From Tidjanibacter sp. (lineage in GTDB: Bacteria > Bacteroidota > Bacteroidia > Bacteroidales > Rikenellaceae): a stretch of DNA of 61,542 nt. The stretch is taken from contig JAFPBB010000066.1 in the NCBI GenBank assembly GCA_017390585.1, positions 1 to 61,542 of the forward strand. Reading direction: 5' to 3'. The position numbers were made by a program, and so were the translations under genes. The notes under the pieces were generated by a model, which did not search any database, was not told the origin of the DNA, and worked only from the letters and a program-made list of their open reading frames with translations. This document shows, in pieces, positions 1-12,470 of this stretch (positions within the stretch are counted from its first letter, which is position 1; each line of letters starts with the position of its first letter).

Positions 1-1
1 G

Positions 2-547
2 CGTATGAACTTGGGACAGATCTACGAGACCGTTCTGGGTTGGGCCGGTAAAGAGCTCGGTTTGAAGTTCGCTACCCCCATCTTCGACGGTGCTAATCTG
101 GACCAGATCAACGAGTACACCGCCAAGGCAGGCGTACCTGTGAATGGTTGCTGCCACCTGAGGGATGGTGGTACCGGTGAGCGTTTCGACCAGCCTGCAA
201 CTGTTGGTGTGATCTATATGCTGAAACTCGGCCACATGATCGACGACAAGATGCACGCTCGTTCGATCGGTCCCTACTCGCTCATCACTCAGCAGCCACT
301 CGGTGGTAAAGCCCAGTTTGGTGGTCAGAGGTTCGGTGAGATGGAGGTTTGGGCACTCGAAGGCTTCGGTGCAGCAAATATCCTCCAAGAGATTCTTACT
401 ATCAAGTCTGACGACGTTATGGGCCGCGCTAAGACCTACGAGGCAATCGTCAAGGGTGATAATCTGCCAACCCCAGGTATTCCTGAGTCGCTCAATGTGC
501 TCTTGCACGAGTTGCGCGGTTTGGCTCTTAGTGTAAAACTGTCTTAA
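2..547 (+). CDS. rpoB: RNA polymerase beta subunit, C-terminal fragment
   Basis: This is the last ~181 codons of the beta subunit of DNA-directed RNA polymerase; the 5' part lies outside the window. The frame is open from base 2 and begins with the conserved RMNLGQIYE stretch of the beta C-terminal region. It continues through the [19 protein letters not shown] block (the clamp/switch region that contacts beta') and ends in [14 protein letters not shown], the usual Bacteroidota terminus. The stop is a TAA at 545-547, and rpoC starts 16 bp downstream, so the standard rpoB-rpoC operon is intact. Nothing suggests damage; the fragment is partial only because of the window edge. Confidence 0.98.
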   Translation, partial: RMNLGQIYETVLGWAGKELGLKFATPIFDGANLDQINEYTAKAGVPVNGCCHLRDGGTGERFDQPATVGVIYMLKLGHMIDDKMHARSIGPYSLITQQPLGGKAQFGGQRFGEMEVWALEGFGAANILQEILTIKSDDVMGRAKTYEAIVKGDNLPTPGIPESLNVLLHELRGLALSVKLS

Positions 548-563
548 ACATTACAGAGAGTAT

Positions 564-4925
<4,362 letters not shown>

Positions 4926-4962
4926 TGACTCACCCCTCCCCAGCGAGGGAGAAATATAATGA

Positions 4963-5003
4963 AAGAGAGGGGCCAACCGTTGTGGTTGGCCCCTCTCTTG
5001 TGT
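4963..5003. terminator. Bidirectional rho-independent terminator between rpoC and yraN
   Basis: A 16-bp perfect inverted repeat (arms 4963-4978 and 4984-4999, 5-nt loop GTTGT) is followed by a short T-rich stretch. It lies between convergent genes and can serve both rpoC (+) and the pepE-yraN unit (-). Confidence 0.85.
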
Positions 5004-5032
5004 TTATGCCGTGCCCATTCGGGGTGGGAGGG

Positions 5033-5401
5033 CTACCAATGGAGATTGGCTACGTCGGGGATGTACTCGGTGGTCATCGAACCGTCGTCGGCAACCTCCA
5101 CGGCAATGAAATCTATCCAAGCCTCGGCATCTATGGCCCGCGACTCAATGTAGACATTGGCCGCCTTGGTGAGGTTGGAGATCTTCTTGCGCGTGATGGC
5201 CTCGTGAGGCGAGGTCAGGGCACCACATTGGCGCGTCTTGACCTCCACGAAGTGGTAGCCTCCGTCGTGGGATTGTGCAATGAGGTCGATCTCGTGTGGA
5301 GGGTTGCGCCAGTTGCGCTCCACGATGAGGAAGCCGTTGTTGCGGAGCCACTCCATAGCCGCCTCCTCGCCCAATGCACCCGTTTGCAGTGTCTTGGACA
5401 T
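5033..5401 (-). CDS. yraN: YraN/UPF0102 family putative endonuclease-like protein
   Basis: This 122-residue protein of the YraN (UPF0102) family has a predicted restriction-endonuclease-like fold; its cellular role is not established. I chose the ATG at 5401 because the family begins at TGALGEEAAMEWL; an in-frame extension reaching 5503 has no family resemblance and runs into pepE. The nuclease-type core is visible as NPPHEIDLIAQ, then FVEVKTRQ (E-x-K), then the KKISNLTKAANVYI helix. It sits 13 bp downstream of pepE on the same strand and is probably co-transcribed with it. The family assignment is firm; nuclease activity is inferred from the fold. Confidence 0.9.
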   Translation of the reverse strand: MSKTLQTGALGEEAAMEWLRNNGFLIVERNWRNPPHEIDLIAQSHDGGYHFVEVKTRQCGALTSPHEAITRKKISNLTKAANVYIESRAIDAEAWIDFIAVEVADDGSMTTEYIPDVANLHW

Positions 5402-5414
5402 TGCTGTGGGGCTC

Positions 5415-6119
5415 TTATGCGAGAAGGAAATCGAGCGACTCGCCTGCGTTAACCTCGTAGGGCTCAATGCCGTAGCGGAAGATGCGCAAGGGGCGAGGAC
5501 CAATGAGCTCGAGCTTGCCGTCGATGTAGCGGAGCATACAACCCTCGCGCAGACCTACGACCCACTTGGTGGGGTTGGCCACCACATACTCTGCGATGCG
5601 CTGCTCACGAGTCTCACCGGCGTGACCCTCGGGGTTGGCGTCGAGGTAGTGGGGGTTGATCTGGAAGGGAATGGCACCTATGGCGTTGAAGGAGAGAGGC
5701 TGCACGATGGGCATATCGTTGGTGGTGCAGAGAGTGGGGCAAGCGACGTTGCTACCTGCGCTCCAACCCACATAGGGGGTGCCTTGGTTGAGTTTGGCGA
5801 GGATGGCCTCCATCAGGCCCTGCTCCTGCATATTTTTCACCAGGTGGAAGGTGTTGCCACCGCCCACAACGATGGCCTCGGCTGCCTCGATGGCTGCTTT
5901 GGGGCTCTCGGCGTGGTGTACGGAGCGCACGCGGATGCCAATCTCCTCGAAGCGGGCCTGCACTTTGGCCTCATACTCGTCGTAGGAGAAGGTGACGCCT
6001 GCGTAGGGAACGAAGGCAACCTCTTTGACACCTGCCAGGTGCTCTTTGATTTGGTTGAGTGGATACCTGAGATACTCTTCACCTGCGTTGGTGGAGTTGC
6101 TGATAAGAAGAAGTTTCAT
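5415..6119 (-). CDS. pepE: Dipeptidase E (alpha-aspartyl dipeptidase, S51 family)
   Basis: This 234-residue cytosolic serine peptidase of family S51 is predicted to hydrolyse Asp-X dipeptides. The nucleophile elbow GWSAGSNVACPT places the catalytic serine at residue 120, the same position as in the enterobacterial enzyme. The strand before it, IVVGGGNTFHLV, is also family-typical. The ATG at 6119 gives the canonical MKLLLISNST start; a 10-residue upstream extension is possible but not conserved. The length matches the family (about 230). yraN follows 13 bp downstream. No clear -7 box was found in the 360-bp region upstream, which it shares divergently with acpP. Confidence 0.95.
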   Translation of the reverse strand: MKLLLISNSTNAGEEYLRYPLNQIKEHLAGVKEVAFVPYAGVTFSYDEYEAKVQARFEEIGIRVRSVHHAESPKAAIEAAEAIVVGGGNTFHLVKNMQEQGLMEAILAKLNQGTPYVGWSAGSNVACPTLCTTNDMPIVQPLSFNAIGAIPFQINPHYLDANPEGHAGETREQRIAEYVVANPTKWVVGLREGCMLRYIDGKLELIGPRPLRIFRYGIEPYEVNAGESLDFLLA

Positions 6120-6479
6120 AGAATCTTGTTGTATGGTTATTGTTTGCAAGTCAGTTTTTGTATGTCTCCCTGCGGGGAGGGCACAAAATCTGTTGTAAGG
6201 TAGTGAAAAATGCTCTGTCGGGCAAATTTCTTGGTCTGTTTTTTGCGAAAAAAAGGAGTGAGAGGGAATGTGGGGCTCGAAAGGGCAATGGTGTAGGAGG
6301 TGAATGGCTTTGTGTATGTGATTGAGTTGCAGTGGGTTGCGCTTGTGGTGGTGGCGAGAGGGTGCAAAAAGTGGGCTGAAATTGGCGGAATTAGGGAAAA
6401 AGTGCTATATTTGTGACGATTTTCGCCGATGTGCGAAAGATGAAATAGCCACACAATGTTAAACTTAAACTTATAAATT
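6120..6479. other. Intergenic region between divergent pepE and acpP
   Basis: This 360-bp AT-richer gap holds the acpP promoter (see 6382-6413) and about 65 nt of acpP leader. Short frames on both strands lack family-like sequence or good starts. I see no RNA gene or repeat. Confidence 0.6.
6382..6413 (+). promoter_or_regulatory. Bacteroidota-type promoter of acpP
   Basis: TTG at 6382-6384, a 21-bp spacer and TATATTTG at 6406-6413 match the -33/-7 consensus of Bacteroidota housekeeping promoters. Transcription would start near 6419, giving a leader of about 60 nt. Confidence 0.75.
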
Positions 6480-6716
6480 ATGTCAGAAATTTCGCAGAAA
6501 GTAGTTGAGATTATCAAAGACAGGCTCAATCAGGATGTGAAGAACATCACCCCCGAGGCCAGCTTTGCTAACGACCTTGGCGCTGATTCGCTTGACACCG
6601 TTGAACTTATTATGGCCTTCGAGGAGGAGTTTGGTTTGGAGATTCCCGATGAGGCTGCAGAGAAAATCTCGACTGTTGGCGACGCCATCAAGTATGTTGA
6701 GGAGCACGCTAATTAA
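6480..6716 (+). CDS. acpP: Acyl carrier protein
   Basis: This 78-residue acidic protein carries growing acyl chains in type II fatty-acid synthesis. The phosphopantetheine attachment motif [10 protein letters not shown] places the modified serine at Ser37. The four-helix ACP pattern is complete, including the [20 protein letters not shown] recognition helix. It has its own strong promoter and is followed by a hairpin terminator before fabF. ACP could therefore be made in excess over the downstream enzymes by partial termination, which is an inference from the layout. Confidence 0.98.
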   Translation: MSEISQKVVEIIKDRLNQDVKNITPEASFANDLGADSLDTVELIMAFEEEFGLEIPDEAAEKISTVGDAIKYVEEHAN

Positions 6717-6752
6717 TTTTATCGCGCTTCAAAGGCTCAGTAGAGTAATATG

Positions 6753-6790
6753 AGTGAGGTAAAATCAGTTTTACCTCACTTTTTTCTTTT
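6753..6790 (+). terminator. Intra-operon terminator/attenuator between acpP and fabF
   Basis: A 12-bp perfect stem (6753-6764 with 6769-6780, loop TCAG) is followed by T5-C-T4. No TAnnTTTG box lies between it and fabF, so fabF probably depends on read-through. Confidence 0.8.
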
Positions 6791-6839
6791 CGGGGGACTG
6801 CGATAGTGACCCCTATGTAAACGATTGAAAACGAAGATT

Positions 6840-8090
6840 ATGGAAAATAGAAGAGTGGTAATCACAGGTCTTGGCACCATCAATCCCCTCGGCCACAACG
6901 TCGAGGAGTATTTCGCCGCGCTCGAGGCGGGCGTGAGTGGTGTGGACTTCATTCGCAACTTCGACTGCACCACCAACAAAACCAAGTTTGCAGCCGAGGT
7001 GAAAAACTATAATCCCGAAGATTATTTCGAGCGCAAGGAGGTGCGTAAGCTCGACGCCTTCACACAGTATGCGCTCATCTCCGCCGAGGAGGCCATCCGC
7101 GATGCCCGCCTCGAGGAGAGTGAACTCGACAAAAATAGGGTTGGTGTAATTTGGGGTGCCGGCATAGGTGGTATCAACGCCATCTATGAGGAGATCTCTG
7201 CCTTCAATAAGAGCGAGAGCGGAGTGCCCCGATTCAGTCCCTTCCTCATACTCAAGATGTTGCCCAATATGGCCGCGGGTCACATCTCCCTCAAATATGG
7301 CTACAAGGGCCCCGGCTTCAGCACCGTTTCGGCCTGCTCGTCGAGCACCCACTCCATCGTTTCGGCTGTGGACCAGATTCGTCTGGGCAGGGCCGACGTG
7401 ATGGTCACCGGAGGTTCGGAGGGTGCGGTGTCGCTCGTGGGCATCGGCAGCTTCAACTCTATGATGGCCCTGTCGACTCGCAACGACGACCCCAAGACCG
7501 CTTCGCGCCCCTATGATAAGGATAGGGACGGATTTGTTATGGGCGAGGGTGGTGGTGCCATTGTCATCGAGGAGCTCAACCACGCACTTGCACGCGGTGC
7601 CAAGATCTATGCCGAGATTGTGGGCTGCGGTGTCAGCTCCGACGCCTACCACGTTACGGCTCCCGAGCCCGAGGGCGAAGGTGCCAAGTGCTGTATGCAG
7701 ATGGCACTCGAGGATGCCGGCATTGCTCCCGAGCAGATCGACTACATCAACACCCACGGTACCTCCACTCCTCTGGGCGACCTCGCCGAGTTGAAGGGTA
7801 TCCAGAAGTGCTTTGGCGACCACGCCTTCAATCTCAATATCAGCTCCACCAAGTCGATGACGGGCCACCTTCTCGGCGCGGCAGGTGCTGTGGAGGTGTT
7901 GGCAACTGTGCTTGCCATCACCAAGGGTGTGATTCCCCCCACCATCAACATCCAGGAGCTCGACCCCGCCATCGACGAGAGGTTCAACCTCACCCGCGAC
8001 GTGGCACAGCACAGGGAGGTGACCTACGCACTGAGCAACACCTTCGGCTTTGGAGGTCAGAACTCCACCGTAATTCTCAAGAAATACTAA
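6840..8090 (+). CDS. fabF: Beta-ketoacyl-ACP synthase II
   Basis: This 416-residue condensing enzyme elongates acyl-ACP with malonyl-ACP in fatty-acid synthesis. The catalytic triad is complete: Cys166 in STVSACSSSTHS, His306 in NTHGTSTPLGD and His343 in KSMTGHLLGAAG, with the conserved Lys338 just before it. ATG 6840 gives the family start MENRRVVITGLGTINPLG; a TTG 15 bp upstream is an unlikely alternative. It follows acpP by 123 bp containing a terminator and precedes rnc by 25 bp, the common Bacteroidota order acpP-fabF-rnc. Confidence 0.98.
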   Translation: MENRRVVITGLGTINPLGHNVEEYFAALEAGVSGVDFIRNFDCTTNKTKFAAEVKNYNPEDYFERKEVRKLDAFTQYALISAEEAIRDARLEESELDKNRVGVIWGAGIGGINAIYEEISAFNKSESGVPRFSPFLILKMLPNMAAGHISLKYGYKGPGFSTVSACSSSTHSIVSAVDQIRLGRADVMVTGGSEGAVSLVGIGSFNSMMALSTRNDDPKTASRPYDKDRDGFVMGEGGGAIVIEELNHALARGAKIYAEIVGCGVSSDAYHVTAPEPEGEGAKCCMQMALEDAGIAPEQIDYINTHGTSTPLGDLAELKGIQKCFGDHAFNLNISSTKSMTGHLLGAAGAVEVLATVLAITKGVIPPTINIQELDPAIDERFNLTRDVAQHREVTYALSNTFGFGGQNSTVILKKY

Positions 8091-8115
8091 TCTCCCCAAA
8101 TAGACGACAATAGCT

Positions 8116-8904
8116 GTGGGTTGCATTGCACGCATCATACACCGCCACTGCGGTGCCGACAAGGAGTACTACCGCGCCTTCAAGCGCATCTTTGGTGTCA
8201 CTCCCGACAACATCGAGCTCTACAAACTCGCTCTTGTTCACCGCTCTGCCTCCATCAAGGTTGAGGGCGGTGAGAACATCAACAACGAGCGCCTCGAGTT
8301 CCTCGGCGACGCCATCCTCGAGTCCATCGTCTCGGACTACCTCTTCATCGAGTATCCCCACGAGTCGGAGGGATTTCTCACCAAGACCCGCTCCAAGATT
8401 GTCAGCCGCCAGTCGCTCAATGCACTCGCGGTGAAGCTGGGGCTCGACCAGATGGTCATCTACAATGCCACGGGCAACTTCGCGCAGAAACACCTCTTTG
8501 GCGACTGCTTCGAGGCTCTGCTCGGTGCGCTCTATTTGGACAAGGGCTACAACGTGGTCAATCGCTTGGTGATCAACTCGTTGTTGCCCAACTATATGGA
8601 CCTCGAGGATATCTCCCAGGTGGAGACCGACTACAAGAGTCGACTGATTGAGTGGTGCCAGAAGAGTAAGCGCACCATTCAGTTTGCCACGGAGGCCGAT
8701 GGCGAACATACGGGTCCCTCCACGGGTTTTGTGTCGCGAGTGCTCATCGACGATATGAAGATGGGTAGCGGCTGTGGCTCCACCAAGAAGGAGGCCGAGC
8801 AGGAGGCCGCACACAACGCTTGGCTCCTGGTGAGCGACGAGGTGGGCGACTACATTCTCAATCGATACGACCACCTCGCCAATGAAATCAACAACAACCG
8901 ATAG
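8116..8904 (+). CDS. rnc: Ribonuclease III
   Basis: This 262-residue double-stranded-RNA endonuclease processes rRNA precursors and structured mRNAs. The signature NNERLEFLGDAILE is at about residues 56-69, with Glu61 and Asp65 as predicted metal ligands. The second acidic cluster is in GDCFEALLGALYLDKG. A dsRNA-binding domain begins near residue 175 (TDYKSRLIEWCQ) and ends with KKEAEQEAAHNAW. The start is a GTG at 8116, the only usable start after an in-frame stop at 8101-8103. It overlaps radC by 23 bp and is probably translationally coupled to it. Confidence 0.96.
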   Translation: MGCIARIIHRHCGADKEYYRAFKRIFGVTPDNIELYKLALVHRSASIKVEGGENINNERLEFLGDAILESIVSDYLFIEYPHESEGFLTKTRSKIVSRQSLNALAVKLGLDQMVIYNATGNFAQKHLFGDCFEALLGALYLDKGYNVVNRLVINSLLPNYMDLEDISQVETDYKSRLIEWCQKSKRTIQFATEADGEHTGPSTGFVSRVLIDDMKMGSGCGSTKKEAEQEAAHNAWLLVSDEVGDYILNRYDHLANEINNNR

Positions 8905-9547
8905 GGAGGTGCGTGAGAAGGCTATGGTGCGCGGTTTCGACTCGCTCAACGACCTCGAACTCCTCAGCCTGCTTGTTGCATCCGACAAGGGTAGGAGCGC
9001 CATCGATGTGGCGGAGCGAATCCTGGAGACTTCGGGTTCGCTCGCCACGCTTGCGGCCACCCCTCTTGCCGAGTTGAGGCGTATGGAGGGGCTCGGAATG
9101 GAGCGCGCACTCCACCTGCGTGCCGCCGCAGAACTCGGGCGCCGCATCCTTGTGGCGGAGGGCCAGCAGACCACCACAATCCAGAATCGCAACGATGTGG
9201 TGGCACTCTTTGCTCCCCTCATTGGCTCACTCGACCACGAGGAGATGTGGGTGCTCTACCTCACCTCCTCCAATAGCATCATCGAGCGCCGCCGCATCTC
9301 CATTGGCGGCTCCTCGGCACTCACCACCGACTTCAAGCTGATTCTGCGCCACGCACTCAATCTGGTGGCCTCGTCGATAATTGTGGTCCACAACCACCCC
9401 TCGGGATGCTCGGAACCGAGCGAGGAGGATAGGCGCTTCACGGCCCGCCTGAAGGAGGCCGCAGCGCTGCTCGACGTTCAGCTGCTCGACCACATTATCA
9501 TCAGCCGCAATAGCTCATTCAGTTTCCGCTCCTCCGACTTGTTGTAG
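8882..9547 (+). CDS. radC: RadC family JAB-domain protein
   Basis: This 221-residue protein has an N-terminal helix-hairpin-helix-like half (residues ~10-95) and a C-terminal MPN/JAB domain. The JAMM metal motif is complete in HNHPSGCSEPSEED: His170, His172, Ser174 and Asp183. The name comes from an old repair phenotype in E. coli that was later attributed elsewhere, so the real function is uncertain; a DNA-linked metalloenzyme is the usual guess. The ATG lies inside the end of rnc (23-bp overlap). The REKAMVRGFDSLNDLELL segment matches the normal RadC N-terminus, supporting this start. Confidence 0.92.
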   Translation: MKSTTTDREVREKAMVRGFDSLNDLELLSLLVASDKGRSAIDVAERILETSGSLATLAATPLAELRRMEGLGMERALHLRAAAELGRRILVAEGQQTTTIQNRNDVVALFAPLIGSLDHEEMWVLYLTSSNSIIERRRISIGGSSALTTDFKLILRHALNLVASSIIVVHNHPSGCSEPSEEDRRFTARLKEAAALLDVQLLDHIIISRNSSFSFRSSDLL

Positions 9548-9803
9548 GGGAGGGTGGGGAACTGCGCGTTGGTGCCTTTCGCACGGCCATTTCATCCCTG
9601 TGGCCGAGGGTGGGAGTTGCCCATAAAGTGCGAAACATCTGTTTTTTAAGTCCATTTTTTCCCACCGCCGCTACGCTCTATTCCGACACAAAAGTGTCGC
9701 AAACTTCTCTTTGCACCATTTTGGGCATCGTAAACAGCGCCCCACATAGTGGTATGAAAATAGTATTGGTGGAAAGGGTGATGGATGTTTGATAAAAAAT
9801 ATG

Positions 9804-9811
9804 TATCTTTG
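9804..9811 (+). promoter_or_regulatory. -7 element upstream of plsY
   Basis: TATCTTTG matches the Bacteroidota -7 consensus. No -33 TTG is found at the usual distance; the nearest TTTG (9788-9791) is only 12 bp away. Transcription would start near 9817 with a leader of about 100 nt. Confidence 0.55.
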
Positions 9812-9819
9812 TATTTGTG

Positions 9820-9884
9820 CCTCGATGGAGTGCCCGCAAAATGGGCGCCGAGGGGCATTGAGTCGGGCGTGACGACGGCCCGAC
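9820..9884 (+). promoter_or_regulatory. Two-hairpin structured leader of plsY
   Basis: Stem 1 pairs CCTCG (9820-9824) with CGAGG (9849-9853) and, stacked on it, GTGCCC (9830-9835) with GGGCGC (9843-9848). Stem 2 pairs GTCGGGC (9862-9868) with GCCCGAC (9878-9884). The two lie in tandem in the predicted mRNA leader just before plsY. No known riboswitch class is recognised. Confidence 0.45.
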
Positions 9885-9919
9885 GTACCATTAATAATTA
9901 ACATAGCACAGAGACACAG

Positions 9920-10564
9920 ATGAACACCGCAATAGTTATCGCTCTCGCCCTGGGAGCCTATCTGCTCGGCTCGATTCCGAGCGCCGTGTGGATTGGCAAA
10001 ATCTTCTACGGAGTGGATGTCCGCACCAAAGGTAGCGGCAATGCAGGCACCACCAATGTGCTCCGCGTTCTCGGCGCCAAGGCGGCCCTGCCCGTATTTG
10101 TCATAGATATGCTCAAGGGCTACGCAGCCGTATCTCTGGCCACCCTGGGTCCCATTGCGCCCGAGTCGCCCAACTTTCTCTATGTGAAGATGGCGCTCTG
10201 TGTTCTTGCCGTGGTGGGTCATATGTATCCCGTATTTGCGGGTTTCCGCGGCGGCAAGGGTGTGGCGACACTTGTGGGAGCGATGTTTGCTTTCTCTGTG
10301 GGAGGCATATTGCTCTCGCTGGCCACCTTCGTTGTGATTGTCTCGCTCACCCACTATGTCTCGGTGGGCTCTATGGTTGGCGGACTTCTTCTTCCCTTCT
10401 ATGCGGCGCTGACGGGCGACACAGATTGGCGACTCATCCTCTTCTTTGCGCTCATCTCGCTGCTGCTTTTCTACACCCACCGCACCAATATCGGTCGCTT
10501 GCTCCACGGTACGGAGAACAAAACACATCTCTTTGGGCGTAGTAAACAGGGGGAGCAAAAGTAG
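9920..10564 (+). CDS. plsY: Glycerol-3-phosphate acyltransferase PlsY
   Basis: This 214-residue integral membrane enzyme transfers acyl groups from acyl-phosphate to glycerol-3-phosphate, the first step of phospholipid synthesis. The three family motifs are present: GSIPSAVWIGK near the N-terminus, GSGNAGTTN at ~40-48 and GFRGGKGVAT at ~112-121. The C-terminal HRTNIGRLLHGTENK is also typical. Several hydrophobic segments span the chain. The C-terminus is somewhat longer than the minimal family length. The gene has its own structured leader. It precedes an acyl-CoA ligase, a functionally related lipid gene with a separate promoter. Confidence 0.96.
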   Translation: MNTAIVIALALGAYLLGSIPSAVWIGKIFYGVDVRTKGSGNAGTTNVLRVLGAKAALPVFVIDMLKGYAAVSLATLGPIAPESPNFLYVKMALCVLAVVGHMYPVFAGFRGGKGVATLVGAMFAFSVGGILLSLATFVVIVSLTHYVSVGSMVGGLLLPFYAALTGDTDWRLILFFALISLLLFYTHRTNIGRLLHGTENKTHLFGRSKQGEQK

Positions 10565-10573
10565 AGCGACCTA

Positions 10574-10603
10574 TTGCCGAGCGACGAAGAAAGAATACCT
10601 TTG
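10574..10603 (+). promoter_or_regulatory. Promoter of the acyl-CoA ligase gene
   Basis: TTG at 10574-10576, a 19-bp spacer and TACCTTTG at 10596-10603 form a near-consensus promoter directly after the plsY stop. Confidence 0.75.
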
Positions 10604-10706
10604 TACACCCTTTCGGGGAGTGCCCGAGAGGAACAAAGCAGACAATTGAATAACCTGCCCCTCCCCGTGAGGGCGCAGGGACGAGTATAACATAAATATT
10701 GGATTT

Positions 10707-12368
10707 ATGCTGAAAGAAAACCTCATTAAGATCTACGAGCAGAGCTTCCGCGACAACCGCGAACTGCCCGCCCTGACCGACTACTTCAAGAAGGAGACCT
10801 TCTCCTACTATGAGATGGCCAAAGAGATTGCCAAACTCCACCTTCTTTTTGAGCAGTGTGGCATCCAGAAGGGCGACAAGATTGCTCTGATTGGTCGCAA
10901 CAACCCCCGCTGGGTCATTGCCTATCTGGCCACCATCACCTATGGTGCCGTCATCGTGCCCATTTTGCAGGACTTCAACCCCAATGATATCAACCATATC
11001 ATCAACCACTCCGAGTCGAAACTCCTCTTCCTCGGCGACACCTTCTGGGATGTCATCGACGAGGAGCGAGTGGCGGGCATCAAAGCTGTCTTCTCGCTCA
11101 CCGACTTCCGCTGTATCTATGAGCGCGAGGGCGACGAGATTACCTCCTTCCAGAAGAATATCGTCAAGCACTATCGCAGTCGCTACCCCCGAGGCTTCTC
11201 GGCCGACGACATCCAATACCCCGAGGTGGGCAACGACGAGGTGTGCCTCTTGAGCTACACCAGCGGCTCCACAGGCTTCTCGAAGGGCGTGATGCTCACC
11301 GTCAACAATCTCACCGTGCAGCTCGCCTATGTGCTTCCCAAGAAGTATCACTTCCGCGGTTCAAGGGTGCTCTGCTTCTTGCCCTTGGCCCACGCATTTG
11401 GTGCAGCCATCGATATGTTGTGCTCGCTGGGTGCGGGTACCCACGTCACCCTCTTGGGTAGGATTCCTTCGCCCAAGATTTTGGTGGAGGCTATGGCCGA
11501 GGTTAGGCCCCACATCATCTGCTCGGTGCCTATGATCATCGAGAAAGTGGTGAAGAAACAGATCTTCCCCATCCTCGGTAGCGGCCTGATGAAGACGGCT
11601 CTTTCGATTCCTCTGATTGATAATGTGGTCTATGCACAGGTTCGCAAGAAACTTGTTGCCACAATGGGAGGCGAGTTCTTGGAGTTTGTTGTGGGAGGTG
11701 CTGCTCTCAATGCAGAGGTTGAGGAGTTTCTCCACCGCATCAAGTTCCCCATCACGGTGGGCTACGGTATGACCGAGTGTGGCCCCCTGATTAGCCACCG
11801 ACTCTACACCGACGGCTATGTGCCCACCTCTGCGGGCCGACTGCTCTCGGAGTTCTGCGAGTGTCGCATCCTCTCGCCCGACGCTGCCCACATCCCCGGA
11901 GAGATTCTCATCCGCGGTGAGCAGGTGATGAAGGGCTACTACAAGAATCCCGAGGCCACGGCGGAGGCTATTGATGCCGACGGCTGGCTCCACACGGGCG
12001 ATATGGGTACGATCGACGCCGATGGTAACATCTTCCTGCGTGGTCGCAGCAAGACTATGATTCTGATGAGTGGCGGACAGAACGTCTACCCCGAGGAGAT
12101 TGAGGCCAAGCTCAACAACCTTGCCTATGTGCTCGAGAGCCTCATTGTGGAGAGGGATGGCAAGTTGGTGGCGCTGGTAGTGCCCGACTATGAGCAGCTG
12201 GATGCTGCCGGTCTGCCCCACTCGCAGCTCGGCGACCTTATGGCCGACACTCTCAAGGAGCTCAACAGCTTGGTTGCAAGCTACGAGAAGGTGGCACAGA
12301 TTGAGCTGCGTCCCACAGAGTTTGAGAAGACCCCCAAGAAGTCCATCAAGCGCTTCCTCTACCGATAG
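10707..12368 (+). CDS. Long-chain fatty acid-CoA ligase (AMP-forming)
   Basis: This 553-residue ANL-superfamily adenylate-forming enzyme is predicted to activate fatty acids to acyl-CoA or acyl-AMP. The P-loop-like motif SYTSGSTGFSKG is at residues 183-194, followed by GYGMTECGP (A5) and GEILIRGEQVMKGYYKNP (A7). The hinge region is WLHTGDMG...GRSKTMI (A8), and the C-terminal KTPKKSIKRFLYR holds the catalytic lysine region (A10). All core motifs are present. Substrate length cannot be read from sequence. It has its own promoter after plsY and a strong shared terminator downstream. Confidence 0.92.
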   Translation: MLKENLIKIYEQSFRDNRELPALTDYFKKETFSYYEMAKEIAKLHLLFEQCGIQKGDKIALIGRNNPRWVIAYLATITYGAVIVPILQDFNPNDINHIINHSESKLLFLGDTFWDVIDEERVAGIKAVFSLTDFRCIYEREGDEITSFQKNIVKHYRSRYPRGFSADDIQYPEVGNDEVCLLSYTSGSTGFSKGVMLTVNNLTVQLAYVLPKKYHFRGSRVLCFLPLAHAFGAAIDMLCSLGAGTHVTLLGRIPSPKILVEAMAEVRPHIICSVPMIIEKVVKKQIFPILGSGLMKTALSIPLIDNVVYAQVRKKLVATMGGEFLEFVVGGAALNAEVEEFLHRIKFPITVGYGMTECGPLISHRLYTDGYVPTSAGRLLSEFCECRILSPDAAHIPGEILIRGEQVMKGYYKNPEATAEAIDADGWLHTGDMGTIDADGNIFLRGRSKTMILMSGGQNVYPEEIEAKLNNLAYVLESLIVERDGKLVALVVPDYEQLDAAGLPHSQLGDLMADTLKELNSLVASYEKVAQIELRPTEFEKTPKKSIKRFLYR

Positions 12369-12389
12369 GAGCGCGCAGAAGAGCAATAG

Positions 12390-12428
12390 AAAAACCAACG
12401 GCCCCGAGAGTGGGGCCGTTGGTTTTTT
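12390..12428. terminator. Bidirectional terminator after the acyl-CoA ligase
   Basis: A 16-bp stem (12390-12405 with 12412-12427, loop GAGAGT) is flanked by A-rich and T-rich sides (T9 on the + strand). It can end the + strand ligase gene and the - strand gene starting at 13157. Confidence 0.88.
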
Positions 12429-12470
12429 TTTGTATCTGATTGGTTGTTGTGCCGCGTTGAGGGGGTCGCT

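Larger units (their letters stand above)
9548..9919. other. Intergenic region radC-plsY
   Basis: This 372-bp gap holds no convincing gene. Its 3' third carries a -7 box at 9804-9811 and a folded plsY leader (9820-9884). The 5' part has an imperfect hairpin around CGGCCA/TGGCCG near 9583-9606 without a T-tract; I see no proper terminator for radC. Confidence 0.55.
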
